A DNA stretch of 64,000 nt, taken from NCBI GenBank assembly GCA_023053545.1, contig JAKZAN010000002.1, positions 3,766,375-3,830,374 of the forward strand, given 5' to 3'. The position numbers were made by a program, and so were the translations under genes. This document shows positions 24,766-36,379 of this stretch, in pieces (the first letter of the stretch is position 1; the number at the start of each line of letters is the position of its first letter). This stretch comes from Lepidurus packardi. Lineage: Eukaryota; Arthropoda; Branchiopoda; Notostraca; Triopsidae. The notes under the pieces are model-generated. The model did no database searches. It saw nothing but the letters and a program-made list of their open reading frames with translations, and was not told the origin of the DNA.

Positions 24766-26798
24766 ACTGGGTAATGAGCCTTCAGCTCACTTGGGGGGTT
24801 TTCATCTAAGTTTCCGAAAAAACGTCAGTTCCAATGCATGTACAATATTAACACGGGTTTCGTCACGTAATTTCCCTTTCGCCATGAGCGTAGTAGGGAG
24901 TAGTAAACAAGGGGAGCAACAGGTGTTTCATGTACCCCTCCACCACGGCAAGTTAACGACCTTTGGCTATGGCTTATTTTCTCAACAATAGATCTACGCT
25001 AAAAAGGAAAACAAGAGAAAAATTTTAAACGATTCGCTGGGCAGAGTTAAACATTTTACTTTTCCTCAAGTTGCATGCCACCGTGTAATATACAATTATG
25101 CGTATAGGCTGCTTTAATTACCAGTCCGCGAGTCCTCAATTCAGGTCATATCATAATCGTGTGAGTAATGCTATTTTGAAACCCCCAGACGGGCAACAAT
25201 ATGCGGGTCAAACCAGTTACGTTCTGGTCTCGTAAATAATCCAACCGGCTGTGGCGGTTAGCGTTTTGACACAAATGGGTAATAATTTGGACGTGGTTTC
25301 TTTGCATGCTCAGAAGCTTTTAAATTTGGCGGGCAAAATGGGTGAACTTCGTATCGACCTTTTCAACGATAACCAAGTTCGTTCAAGTGGGACTTACTGA
25401 ACAATATTTTCATGTTCTTTAAATAAAAAAAATAATATTAAAAAGAGAGAGAGAGGCGGATATAGGGATCCGATTTTGGTGTAACCCAAAGACTTTGTTT
25501 TCTGGGAATGTGTAAGAGGGGATCGTTTTAATGAACCACCCGTGACATAAGCCACAGCGATAAACAGATGGACACGTACGCTTTCCTGCTTATCGCATGA
25601 CGTTTTTAGTTTTCTTACGTCATGGGCTGTTTATCGCATAAGTTCCTGCCGTTTTTGGGAAAAGGACTTTTTAAATTTGAGAGTACCGGGCGATCAACCT
25701 TTTGAGTTTCAAGTTTCGAAGAACATGGTTGGTAAGCTTCAGAAACTCTCTCTTTCTTGATCTTGGCCTTACACGGGTTCAGACGAAGTAAAAGCGCATT
25801 TTAGTGGCACAAAGCTCCCAGCGCGCGGCTCTCCGAGGCCAGTACATACCGAGTATCGCTGCTACCATGGAACAGTTACTGGGGTCTAGCCTGTATGAGA
25901 GCACATGGCTCAGGAGTTTATATTAATCGCTGCTGTCCTATTTTCCGTTGAAGTGATGGGAGCCTTTGTAGTTATTGGTTGTTAAACGAGTTCCTTTCGG
26001 TTGAAAATCCTCGGAAAAGTTGAGGCTTGAGTTCCTTGAATGTGGAGGTGAGACTTTTGGGGTCTGCCTGTTATTCATTAGTACTGTTTTTGCTTGGAAT
26101 ATACACGCTCATACATAGCTTGCGGGATCAGTCGTGGCCCTATAATGGGCAACAATAAGGTAAAAAATTAGTAAAAACACGAAGAAAAAATGGTATTTGA
26201 GCTTGACCGAAATGCTGATTGTTTACCATCAAGTACGAGTTTGACGCTGGTTTTGTAGTAAAATCCCAGCCAAAAGAAAAAAAAATCTATGAGGAAGGAG
26301 TGACTTGTTGGTTTTTCGGTATCGCAACCTTGAAATCACTTGCTGAGAGACAATAGACAAGACAGTTTGGGGGGACTCTGTACCCGTGACCTGATTCTCC
26401 TTTCTCAGATTCTCCTTGTTGTCAGGTTTCTTCCCTTCTGCTTAGCGCCTCCGTCATGGCACTCCACTTTGTTTGCATACCTAACCCGTTTTTCCACTTC
26501 CAATGTGGTTCATTCGCCTTCCTTTACCACCGTTTTCCATGAATTTGGTATTAAAACAGTCGCAGTTTTTATACTATCTTCTACTTTCGAGTTTGATGTG
26601 TTCAGTGTGAAGCAATTAGTTTAGGTTTTAGCTAATTTCGAAAGAAAAGCCGTGACGATTAGAGATCACTGCCTTTTAGCGTTTTCTGTTTCAATGAATT
26701 CGTCTCCTTGAATGGTGAACAGTTAAGCCCGCCCATAACTCACCTTATAAAGCACGGGGTGGCCGTCTGTCTTGTGTAGTTGGAATTTTAATTAGTAT

Positions 26799-26816
26799 GA
26801 AGGCCACGTGGCCTTC
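26799..26816. promoter_or_regulatory. 18-bp perfect palindrome centred on an E-box
   Basis: GAAGGCCACGTGGCCTTC reads the same on both strands, with CACGTG at the centre. This is the type of site bound by bHLH-ZIP dimers such as USF, Myc/Max or TFE. It lies about 1 kb before the first coding exon of the IP3 kinase gene and about 50 bp after a TATAAA. Confidence 0.45.
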
Positions 26817-27787
26817 TTGGGTCCTTTTTTCGGTTTGCGTCTGCCGAAACCACTGCTAAACGGGCAAATCATTGGCCAAAACGGAAATCCTAAATTACCC
26901 AAATGTAGCTTAGCTTTACATGTGTAAAAGTTAGTCTTGAGAGCTCGGAAAAAAGGTCACCTGGATCCGGTTTCGGCGGAAATTGTGATCTATCTCTTTA
27001 GGTTTTAAACCGCACATCTAAGGCGAGTTTCAATGGCAACTGCCACAGCCGTTTTTTTCTAAATAGGAGATAAAGTTTACGACCTGAATGGTGACACTAT
27101 TGCATACAGCGTAGATTGACTATATATCAAACATGACTTACGTCAAAGGCGCAATCACTGTGGTTTCCGGTCTTTTTTTTTAATAGTGTTCTGAGCTCTT
27201 TTTTCCCCAGCTTTCAGATCAGTTTCCAGTTGGTTTCCAGAGTTTGAGTCGAGACCATATGTGAACTTTTACGCTTAATATCCCGTAACTCAGTATACCA
27301 ATAAACAGGCGCCAATATTTGTCTCTTGACAAAAGATAAGCTAGTTTGGCAAGTTTTTCTCTGATTTAAAAAAGTGTTGGGGAGAAATAGTTTTTTGTTA
27401 TAAAGGTAAATTGCCGACATATGTTCTTTTTTATCTGAATTTACGGGTGAGAGAATGACGATTAATTTACGTTGTTCGGTTTGTTTTTTCTTTTATTTGC
27501 TATTAGCAGGTTTTAGAGTGTGAGGTGCTCTTGTCGGTGGGAATATGAGGATTGCGACGTGGATACTTGGTGCAATTGAATTACGTCATGAGTGTATGCG
27601 GTGCGCCAACATTTCGGACTATTTGTCGTGACATTTTCGGGAATAATTTCTTCTTCCGTACAAGAAACCCATTTTTTTGGTGAGTGTGTGAGTAATTGAT
27701 TTCTCTTGTTTTCGAAGAAAGTAAAGTGAAATAGCTAAAGAAAGAAAACAAGAGGGAGAGAAAATAAAGAGAAACAGATAAGAAGTG

Positions 27788-29270
27788 ATGGCAGACGTGA
27801 ATGTGGCTAACGCTCCCAGCTTATGGAAAGCTTTGTGCCTTAAAAAGTCTCCGGTCTGGCCAACCCAAACAGTGTCTGAGCATGTGGACGCAAACACTGC
27901 GTCTCCGATGCGCAGCCGATCCCGTGGTGGTTGCGGTACTGGTTGGAAGTCCAACAAGAATTTGTTATGGAAAGCTCGAGCACGGCGAAGGTAAAGAATA
28001 CTCTATTCCCTTTAAAGTTACTAATGATGTATACTTACGTCTTATTTTTGTGTCTTTTTAACAACGGAATTAGATCTTTGAGCCTGAGCTCGTTGGCGAC
28101 ATCACCCCCACAGCCTCCTTTATCTGGCGACTTAATGGCCGATGCCGCTTCGCATCCAGAAGGATCCTTTTTTTACCGTTTCTCGCGTCTATGTTGCCGG
28201 ACGCACGAGACGGCGTCCGATCAAGGGTTTTCGGGTTCGCCGGACCGCGATCCCTTTGAATCTCCCGCTTCGTCACCTGCAGGAGTTACGAGTAGAACAA
28301 CCGTAGTGGTGGGACCAGTACCGGGTTCGTCGAGGATAGCCACGACGTGGTCATGTGACAGCGGATGTTGTGACACCGGGATCTTTTCCCCTCCCCCTGA
28401 GCTGGACGAAGTGTGTTCGCCCACAATGACGCGGTTCCAAATCCCGCCCTCTGTAGTCATCAGCGATTTTTCCGGCGTGAATACGAGTTCCGGCTTCCTT
28501 GGTTTGTCCGAGATGCTCGATGAAAAGACTTTAGAAGAAATCCAGCCCGTCTGGTACGATATTGGAGGAGGCAGTAGGCGTGGCAGTTTGGGATTGCCCG
28601 GATCCGGGGGATTGACTTTGGAGGTATAAACACTCGACAAAAATGATAAACTATGAAAAACTAGAACACGAAAAATTAAAAAGGAGAAAAGACGAATAAA
28701 CTTAAGTTGTTTGTTTCTTATAAAGTTTCATAGGGGCGTGAGATCATAGCGGGGATTTACATGTTTTTTCTTTCCCCGTTTTCTCAGGACGTCGAAAACC
28801 ACCGAGCAAACCGAAGGTTGTCGGATTGCAGTACCTGTAGCTCCGTAAGCACCTTGGACGTGGATTGTCCTTCACCAGGCGTCACACGATCCTTTTTCGA
28901 TGCCGGCCCAGGGCTAGGCATAGGCATCGATATTCGCACAGTCACTGGACTAAATAATAGTCCATCTAAGTCTAACCTCGAAGAAGATGTCGGAGTTGAG
29001 CTCCGAGAAGGAGAGATGGATGCCACGATTTGCCAAGAAACCACCCCACCTGAGCTCAGAGAAGAAGAAACAGCCGCGGCTGGAGACATAACCTTGACCA
29101 GTACCAGCTGCAGCACAGCAAAAACACCAACAGCTGCAGTTGGAGTTACAGCAGCAGACGCACAAAACAGAATCTTGGATGGGGGCAGCAGCGTAGTCGT
29201 TTCCCAAGATGGCAACAGGGATCGTCGGAAAGAAGAACCAGATCAAGGCATTCCACCTCGGGTAGCTAAG
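27788..29270 (+). CDS. Three 5' coding exons, probably the long N-terminus of the IP3 3-kinase
   Basis: Exons 27788-27990, 28074-28623 and 28788-29270 join in phase with good GT-AG sites and encode 412 residues starting MADVNVANAPSLW. The sequence is rich in Ser, Pro, Thr and Glu (for example RRLSDCSTCSSVSTLDVD) and has no domain I recognise; it looks disordered. The third exon ends in phase 0 at a GTAAGA donor. That is the same phase as the kinase exon at 31502, so splicing C to that exon would give a 714-residue isoform. Vertebrate ITPKA/B/C also carry long, poorly conserved N-termini. The alternative is a separate gene whose 3' part I cannot see, but no in-frame terminal exon was found before the kinase exons. 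Confidence 0.62.
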
Positions 29271-29551
29271 GTAAGAGCCAAAAAAAACATTCCGCCCTTT
29301 CCACTTGTCGACAACCTTTCAACTTGCTTGGCTTTGATTATTTTTTTTTTTTATTAAAGTAAAATTTAGTTTTTACTAAATTTTATCTCACCTAAATGCG
29401 TCATTAGGTGATAAGCTAGGCACAGGCAGGGTTTATTGGTTATTCAGTATGGTACGGAAAATGCACTGCAGCTTGCAGGTGGTAAAGCGTTTTATTAACA
29501 TAATTTTATTAAAAGTTTAAAATATATACCTTTGCCTTGCCCTTTTCCCAG

Positions 29552-29590
29552 TGACGTCAATGGTAACCTTGGCTCCTTTGATGACGTCAT
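29552..29590. promoter_or_regulatory. Pair of perfect cAMP-response elements, 30 bp apart
   Basis: TGACGTCA occurs at 29552-29559 and again at 29582-29589, the second inside the 10-bp palindrome ATGACGTCAT. The start-to-start distance is 30 bp, about three helical turns. The pair lies in the intron between the upstream exons and the alternative first exon of the IP3 kinase, so it could drive the short isoform. Confidence 0.45.
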
Positions 29591-30847
29591 AAAGCTTGGA
29601 AGTGGATGGGAAATGGGATTGATGTTAACTTAGGCATATGTGGAATTTAATTTCAAATTCTCAAGCTCTTATGGTAATGGGTTTGTATTCGTCTCCGTCT
29701 CAAGGTGAGCGTCTCCATTCACGTAGACGTGAATTGTATGAAACAAAAAATAGAAAGGGTACACGGATAGGGGATTTTTTTTGTATTAAGGGCCTACAAC
29801 TGTAATGTAAGCCAAGAGCTTTGTTAAACACAGCCCGCTCGGAATCGTTTTACCGTGTTGACTTGCACAAAGAAGTGGGAAACGTTAGTCGATTTGACAG
29901 AGATACGGGAGGCGTGGTTCCTAAAGACCGGAATCTTGAGAGCGAGAATAGGTGCCGATGTTTGAAGGAAGCAACAAGTAAGTGCTCTGGTTCCTAACAC
30001 GAGTTACGCACTTTCGCCTCGAGATCCTTTAGAGTTAAGGACACCTTTTAACATTCGTTCTTTTTTTATTTATCTCTTTCTAGTTCGCAGAGCCTTTAAA
30101 CCAGTTTCAGATTTAGCATTCTTTTGGTCAGGTTTGTCTTGCTGAAAAAAAAAATAATCAAACTTTCGCGTAGAGATTGACCGGTCCTGATGCGTGGTCA
30201 GGTAACTGAATAGTAAGGTTTTAAGGGGAATGGGAGGAGGGAGAGAAAGAGAGAGCCAGAGAGGATGCTGCGAGTTGCGGTTGGCCAGTTTTCTGAAAAG
30301 GAAATTTATGTATAGTATCCGCTATGGTCCCGATTGCCTTCAGTTGCGTCGAACTGGACAGAAAGAAAGTTCCGCGTACTTTTTTGGCCCATGTATTATC
30401 TCTGTTACCTGACACTACTTAAGAGAGATCAGACTTGTGTGGATTTGGATTCGTTAGGCCTTTAAGAAAGAAGCTTCGGCTGTTTAGGACTTCAAACGGT
30501 GATGTAGGCGCAAATGTGGGCCCAACTGTATGTGTGATTTGCATACGCACTATAGTGTGAAAAGGAGAGGGAAGCTATAGTGCTGTTAGGAATCTGTGAC
30601 GCAAATAGGGGCTTTGTGCCGGTGTAGATGTATGTTCAGGTGCTTAACAAGACAAGACACAGAAACTCTTAATTCTTTCTGAGACCCGCGATTATAACTA
30701 TACAGGCAGAACAGCTTGCCTTTTTCTTTTACATTAAAACGATCTTGGGGACTTGGGGGTATAGGGGACGGGGATAGTCCTAAGTGCTTGTCTCTTGGAA
30801 CCTGGGTGAGCCGGTTGTACGAGTGTTCCGTAAAACAACAATAAGTC

Positions 30848-32857
30848 ATGGACTTGTTCGAAGTTTTTGCCCATGAGGAAAATATCGCCAATTTAGAGTT
30901 TGGCACACCAGAGAGTGACGAAGATGATTGGGAGATTGATGATTTGGTAGCCAACAGTCGCGAGGTAAAAAGAAAAATTTGGGGGGCAATGGTTCTTGTA
31001 TTATACACTTTATTACTTTTTACATTACTTAGCTATAATGTTGAATTTTACTTTGTTTTTGTTTAAATTTATCTGTTTTAATTTGTTAAAATTTATTAGG
31101 ATGTTTTAACGAAGTAAGGAATTAAAAAAATTTAATTATTGAAAGAACAGAGTGCGCTTTTTAGGGGAAAAGAAGGATTTAGAACATCTCCTTTTACAAT
31201 TGAGAGTGAGATGACTTTGGGGTTAAGTGAAAGTGGAGATGATAAACGATGTACAGTGTGTGTGCTCAGAAAAATTAAAATTGGCTCACAGCACTCAGTA
31301 TGGTTGTAAAGTGTAATTATTCTTGTCATGATGTCTATCTACCATTTTTTTTTAAATCAAGAGCCCTGAAAAGGGAGGATTATAGCTAAAAGTTTCCCTT
31401 TTTATATTTATAACTATAAGTGAAGTTTTCTATGTTGATTGCGTTGAGTTGACAAAGGCTGAGGTTATCTAGTGACAATCTGGGGGTTTTATGGCTTTCA
31501 GGTCTCAGGATGGAAAAAAGTGCGCAATGTGGTGCAGTGGACACCTTTTATTCAGACTTACCGGAGACAACGTTATCCTTGGGTTCAGCTGTCAGGCCAT
31601 CAAGGTGAGAAAAATAGTTTTAAAAAATGAAATAGACAAGAACAATATAAAACCGGTTGCTTAAAAGTGGAGTTTAATTCATATGGTTTGTAATAGGTAA
31701 TTTCAAGACCGGCAAAGAACAAGGGACCATTCTCAAAAAGCTGTGTTCCAAAGAAGAATTGTGCTTCCAAGACTTGATGCAAGATCCGTTGAAACCATTT
31801 GTGCCTCATTATCGCGGGCAAGTCACGGCAGATGACGGAGAAAGTAATAATCAACCCCATCCCCATGTTTTGTCATAGTTTTGGTTAATTTGCTTGATTA
31901 CTTTTTACTAGAATTCCTAGCACTGGAAGACTTGCTGAGTGCGTTTGTTAATCCTTGCGTCATGGATTGCAAATTGGGCACACGGACGTACTTGGAGGAG
32001 GAGATTGCGAAAGCAAAGGATAAGCCCAAGCTCCGGAAAGTGAGCTATGGCCTTTAAAAATTCTTATTTGTATTACTTCTGTTTCTCTTCGAAAGTCTGT
32101 CCAGTCCATTTTGTAGTTCCTAACTTTCTTAAAGAAAATTAAAAGAAGTGAAAGTGCTCATGTTTTGTTCCCTTGTTTGTTTTCTCAGGATATGTACGAG
32201 AAGATGGTGACGTTGGACTCGAGCGCTCCTACCGCAGAAGAGCACCGATTGCAAGGCGTGACCAAACCGCGCTATATGTTATGGCGGGAAACGTTATCGT
32301 CTACGGCCACTTTTGGTTTCCGGATAGAAGGCATTCGCAAAAGCGATGGCTCGTCCTCCAACGACTTTAAGACCACACGTAGTGCCGAGCAGCTCAATGA
32401 GGCATTCCAGGACTTTGTTCAGGGCTTTCCGCACGCGTTGGTAAAATTTCTTTATTTTTTTTTATTCCAAGTAGTCTTTTGTTTCATTACGTTTGCTTTT
32501 ATAGGATATGTACTTGGAAAGGCTACAGAACCTGAAAGAAACGCTGCAAATGTCGCCTTTTTTCGCCACCCGTGAAGTAATTATTTCTATTATGAAACGT
32601 TGGTTTTGAATTTTGTCAAGTAAATGGTTTTCCTTTTCGAACCCTACTAGTTGATTGGCAGCTCGCTGTTATTCATCCATGATTCTACGCACGCCAACAT
32701 CTGGATGATTGATTTTGCCAAGACTCTACCTCTGCCAGAGGGCGTAACCATCGATCATAAGCAGGCCTGGCATTTTGGGAACCACGAGGATGGCTATCTC
32801 ACTGGCCTGCATAACATCATAACTCTCCTGCAGCAAATTAACCAAAACGAGTCATGA
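30848..32857 (+). CDS. ITPK: Inositol-1,4,5-trisphosphate 3-kinase (short isoform with its own first exon)
   Basis: It phosphorylates Ins(1,4,5)P3 to Ins(1,3,4,5)P4 in the cytosol, shaping calcium signals. Exons: 30848-30964, 31502-31604, 31697-31843, 31912-32039, 32189-32440, 32505-32576, 32651-32857 (1026 nt, 341 aa). The first exon encodes an acidic [12 protein letters not shown]...[11 protein letters not shown] segment. The catalytic part has [23 protein letters not shown], the inositol polyphosphate kinase signature [46 protein letters not shown] and WMIDFAKT with the metal-binding Asp, ending [14 protein letters not shown]. This fits ITPKA/B/C along its length. Exon 1 ends in phase 0, the same phase as the upstream exon ending at 29270, which supports alternative first exons. 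A convergent gene ends 310 bp downstream. Confidence 0.93.
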
Positions 32858-33167
32858 CGTGGGTTTCGGCCAAAGGGGAAGCTTTTTCCCCCCTTGAGGT
32901 GTTAGTATGTGTGAATAACTTGGAAATGATTTTACGGTTGGACTTGGAAGCCTCGAAGAAAACCCTGGGAATGAGGAAAGTTTCCCTAAAGATATTTTTT
33001 AAAAATTTGTACATACACGAGAAAAATCAGCCTTGCATTACATTTATACTGAAAAGCGCCGAATATTGGGGGCGGTAAGTGATGATTTGTATTTAAGTTA
33101 GCGCTAACAATATGTTTTGGGAAACAACGGTGTAAACGAAAAGAGGAGGGAAGCAGGATATATGCAT

Positions 33168-34585
33168 TTAAGAGGGGATACCTCGAGCCAAACTATAGCG
33201 CAAAATATCGCGCACGTTTTGGGCAGCTACAGCCGCAAAACTCGGGAGCGGATGCCGCCTACTACGACGAAGGAAGGCTAAATCGTACTTGGCCTGCGTC
33301 TCGGCCTTCTCGCGTACGGGAGACCCTATCTGCGCCTATAATGACAAATGGTGTTATCTAAGTTGTCTAATTTGGAATTGAAAGAATTTAGTTGTACTTC
33401 TTTGGGAGCATCAAAACGAAGGCTGTGAACTTCAATACCGCCATTTCGTTTCAGTTTCAAACTCAATTCGCCTTCCAATTTTGGAATCATGGCGGTTTGA
33501 TACGTCACCAGATCTCCGTCACGATTTTCGCTCTAGGTAAGATTTTGAAACATAATTTTAGTGAGTTTTAGTAGCCTCTTCATTAATTGTTATTCGCTTT
33601 TCTTACTGTTCGTGCGAGCTGGAGATAAAGAGGTCCTGCTTGGACTTTGGTTCTCAACATACGACTTCCTCCTGACAGGATAGTTGTTTTGACATCGCCT
33701 TCTGTCTTTATTGTAGCGAGTCCTTTCAAGATTCCATGAACTTTCTGAACAGTTTTGTCCTCGCTCATAGAGTCCTTAGATAGTCTGCTTTGTGCATCCG
33801 AGCCTGAATCAGGTTGAGGCTGCTGATCCTGCTCAACGGTTTGAGCGGGCGTTTCAGGATGGCCAGACAAGTCGGAGAACTCTGCCGTATCCCTTCTGGA
33901 CCGGATCTCGGGCTGGTTTACCTTTTTGAGCCGCAGTGGCATGGGATCCATGCCGGTTTCTTCGAGATTACTCTGCAAAGCTTGCAGAAGCAGATCTATC
34001 TTGTCGTTAAACTCTTTTCCTGAATGTGAGTTAGCTTGGCAAGCTGAACAGCAGCTACAGTTTGAACATTTTGGTTGGGCGTTCAGATTAGTCTCTAGAA
34101 ATGGAGTCAGATTAATCTCTAGAGTAATGACAGTTCTTTTCTTAAAAAAATATAGTTCTAAATTTTTTACCGTCAATGGATTCGCGGTCGTGGCCGTCGT
34201 CGACCAGTATTTGATCGAAAATGCCGAGAACATCCACGGAAGCCAGGTCTGGGACTATGGATGATGAAGGCAGGCTTTCACTCTTGGAATCGTCTTCGGT
34301 CCATTGTTTAACGGGCATTACGGGATGCTGGGGCTGTACATTAACGCCCTTTTTGGGTTGGGGAAAGAAAGGCCAGCCAAATAAGGATTGCCAGGTGTTA
34401 CTTTGGGGCAGGTGACGCTCGAATTGATCAAGCTCAGTGTCTGGTTGCATGGTCTTGAGTTGTATGGGTAAAAAGGCGAGTTGAGCTGACTGCACCCAAT
34501 CCGACAATGCGGCAGCATTGTTGTCGGCGGAACTGCTGCTCAGAATTAAGCTTAGTCCCAAACCTAACCAAATGAACACTGACAT
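33168..34585 (-). CDS. Unrecognised secreted protein with signal peptide
   Basis: Four exons on the minus strand: 34585-34171, 34118-33607, 33532-33398, 33335-33168 (1230 nt, 409 aa), all GT-AG with matching phases. Residues 1-20 form a clear signal peptide (FIWLGLGLSLILSSSSA). Then come a Gln/Pro-rich region, a small Cys cluster (CSNCSCCSAC), a possible furin-type site (RSRR followed by DTAEF), a Gln/Asp/Ser-rich hydrophilic stretch, and a more ordered C-terminal part with IPKLEGELSLKLKRNGG and FAAVAAQNVRDILRYSLARG. I do not recognise the family. It could be a lineage-specific extracellular protein or a precursor that is cleaved. A TATA box lies about 90 bp upstream. Exon 2 has two tandem 3' splice sites, described separately. 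The gene model rests on splice signals and open frames, not on homology. Confidence 0.7.
34084..34131. repeat. 24-bp tandem duplication carrying a splice acceptor
   Basis: Units at 34084-34107 and 34108-34131 both read CAGATTARTCTCTAGA at the start. On the minus strand each copy supplies a TCTAG acceptor in the same reading frame for exon 2 of the secreted protein gene, 24 nt apart. Confidence 0.8.
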
Positions 34586-34671
34586 TGCGACTATTCTTTT
34601 CTTGAAGTTGGCGAAAAGATTCGGACGGCAACCGTGGAGGCACTAATATGTCTTGTGTGGTGTAAGGGGGG

Positions 34672-34679
34672 CTTATATA
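34672..34679 (-). promoter_or_regulatory. TATA box of the secreted protein gene
   Basis: The minus strand reads CTATATAAGC, a strong TATA box, about 90 bp before the start codon at 34585. This predicts a short 5' UTR and a focused, possibly tissue-restricted promoter. I did not see an equally clear TATA box at the neighbouring housekeeping genes. Confidence 0.65.
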
Positions 34680-34960
34680 GTCCCTTTTTAACCCCGCGTT
34701 TGACGGGAGGCGTCGAATAAGGTCAGCCGCTGCACGAGCGTTGACCTTTACCTTAAAAATAACCTCGCTTGGACCGAATCCGCACCTTTGTTTAGAAGAG
34801 GTAACGAACGGTATTTAAAAAAAAAATTCTGGTTCCTAAGGGGTTTTATTTCATTCGGGGTTTATTTTTCACCACAATTCAATGAATACACAATAATAAT
34901 TCATTCCACTTTTTGATTTAAGGTAATAATTAGCATTTGTCCAAGCTATACGTTTCCTTC

Positions 34961-36379
34961 TTACTGGTTTTTCATGAACAAGAATTCGTTGCTATAACGG
35001 GTCAAAAGTTCAGCGACATGATAACCCTTACCCTCCATGAATTTTCGCAAGCTATCTGGTTGAGTAGGGTCTGCATTCCGCCCGTATTCCACTGTCAACG
35101 CCTATTGGATCGCATTAGAGTTAAAGTTAAATCATTCCGTGGTTTTAAAGAGCTTTATCATGGTAGACATAAAATGGCATTATTTGCGATATAATTATAG
35201 ATTAGCTTCGTAAGAGTGTAGTTAAATAAGTCGTAATGCTATAAGTTTAATTAAAGCCAGATGATTTGCTCATATTTTTTTTCGGAAAAGGGGAAACGAT
35301 TGAGCAGAACCATTTACGGCTGATTTGTTAGCAGATATCACGCTTGTTCGAATGCCCTTGATAATAAATTAAGATAAATTCCTGTTTTGAAAAATTCCAG
35401 GAAACGTTTCTCTTCACCTTGACATGGACCTTATCCCAGGGTGTGGATTGTAGTATCCCGAATTCGGCTCCTTCCACGTCTAAGCTGAAATAGTCAAACT
35501 GGATGTCTTCCATGCGTAGTGCCAGCAGAATCGAGTAGAGCGGGAAACACTGAATCTCGAAGACGGGATATTGGCCGTTAGTCTTCTCGTCTTTGTCCAA
35601 AACTTTACTGAGCATGTGCTGAGCTTGAAATCGTATCTATAAAACGACAAGTTTTAAAAATGCCGCTCATTATTTTCCTTGAATTTATTCATACTTTTTC
35701 GGGATAGGGTGTCGAACTTAAGCCGGCTGTTACCACCCATGCGTGCCGATTTTTTAGAAGAATCTTTTTCGATTCCTTTGGAAGTGGCTCGATCAGGATG
35801 CCTTGCCAGCCATAAAACCTCTCCAGTTCCAGCGTATTAGAGAATACTTCCCCATCAAAGGCGCCAGTTTCAATATAAAATCCCTTCGTCTTTACAATAC
35901 AACAAACGTTACAAAGGGACAATCGTCCAGGTACAAATTGTACAGGCAGTCGTTCATTGAAACTTACCTTGTTGTTTAGATGATTCAATACTCTCTGAGT
36001 TTGGCCACCCATGGAATTCGAGCGGAGATGTGGACTCTTCAACCGCAGTGGCTTTGTACTGGGTGCAAACGTAAACTGAGTGCGAATAATTTTTAGTAAA
36101 CATTCGTCGTCTTGGCTAACTTTCTCGGTATTAACATAATCTAAACGAAAAATTATTTGAAACTCTTTGTAACTTATCAGGTTAAACAGAAATACCTAAA
36201 GTGCAGTTGACGGGCTTTTGCCTGACGGAAGGTGTATTTGTAAGGTTGCCCAGGGAAGTTGAATTGGCGAAAGGTGACTTCGAAGGTGGATCGCTCATAT
36301 ATAGCATATTAAGCACGATAACTAAGCCTAACAGTGCTGACGCGAGCACGGCGTACCGCCGTGTTTGCGACCGACACAT
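34961..36379 (-). CDS. Membrane-anchored FkbM-family methyltransferase (Star-like)
   Basis: Five exons on the minus strand: 36379-36196, 36140-35968, 35889-35695, 35636-35418, 35101-34961 (912 nt, 303 aa). Residues 8-30 form an uncleaved hydrophobic anchor (type II topology: a basic MCRSQTRRY start, then AVLASALLGLVIVL) followed by NST/NCT sequons. The catalytic domain has SMGGQTQRVL, the SAM-binding loop FYIETGAFDGEVFSNT, LIEPLPK, DYFSLDVEGAEFGIL and a final exon with LTVEYG...FMEGKGYHV. This is the Methyltransf_21 layout also found in Drosophila Star and related Golgi/ER proteins. The last intron, about 316 nt, is longer than the rest. Substrate is unknown; whether it is a true Star orthologue or a paralogue cannot be told here. 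Confidence 0.88.

Larger units (their letters stand above)
23163..27787. other. Non-coding region between the mitoregulin-like gene and the IP3 kinase gene
   Basis: No coding region can be supported. It contains a patch with repeated GAACG/CGTTC words (about 23464-23640) that may be a transposon remnant, a (TG)n(GA)n microsatellite, an inverted repeat of half-CRE sites (25596-25624), a TATAAA at about 26746 and an 18-bp palindrome with an E-box (26799-26816). Part probably serves as regulatory DNA for the kinase gene. Confidence 0.5.

Noticed and set aside
32854-33078. Open frame just after the IP3 kinase stop
   Set aside because: Overlaps the kinase stop codon in another frame and lies in the probable 3' UTR; no similarity.
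35328-35417. Reading through the donor of FkbM exon 4 to an early stop
   Set aside because: The read-through tail lacks the conserved C-terminus, whereas splicing to 35101-34961 restores LTVEYG and GKGYHV in frame.
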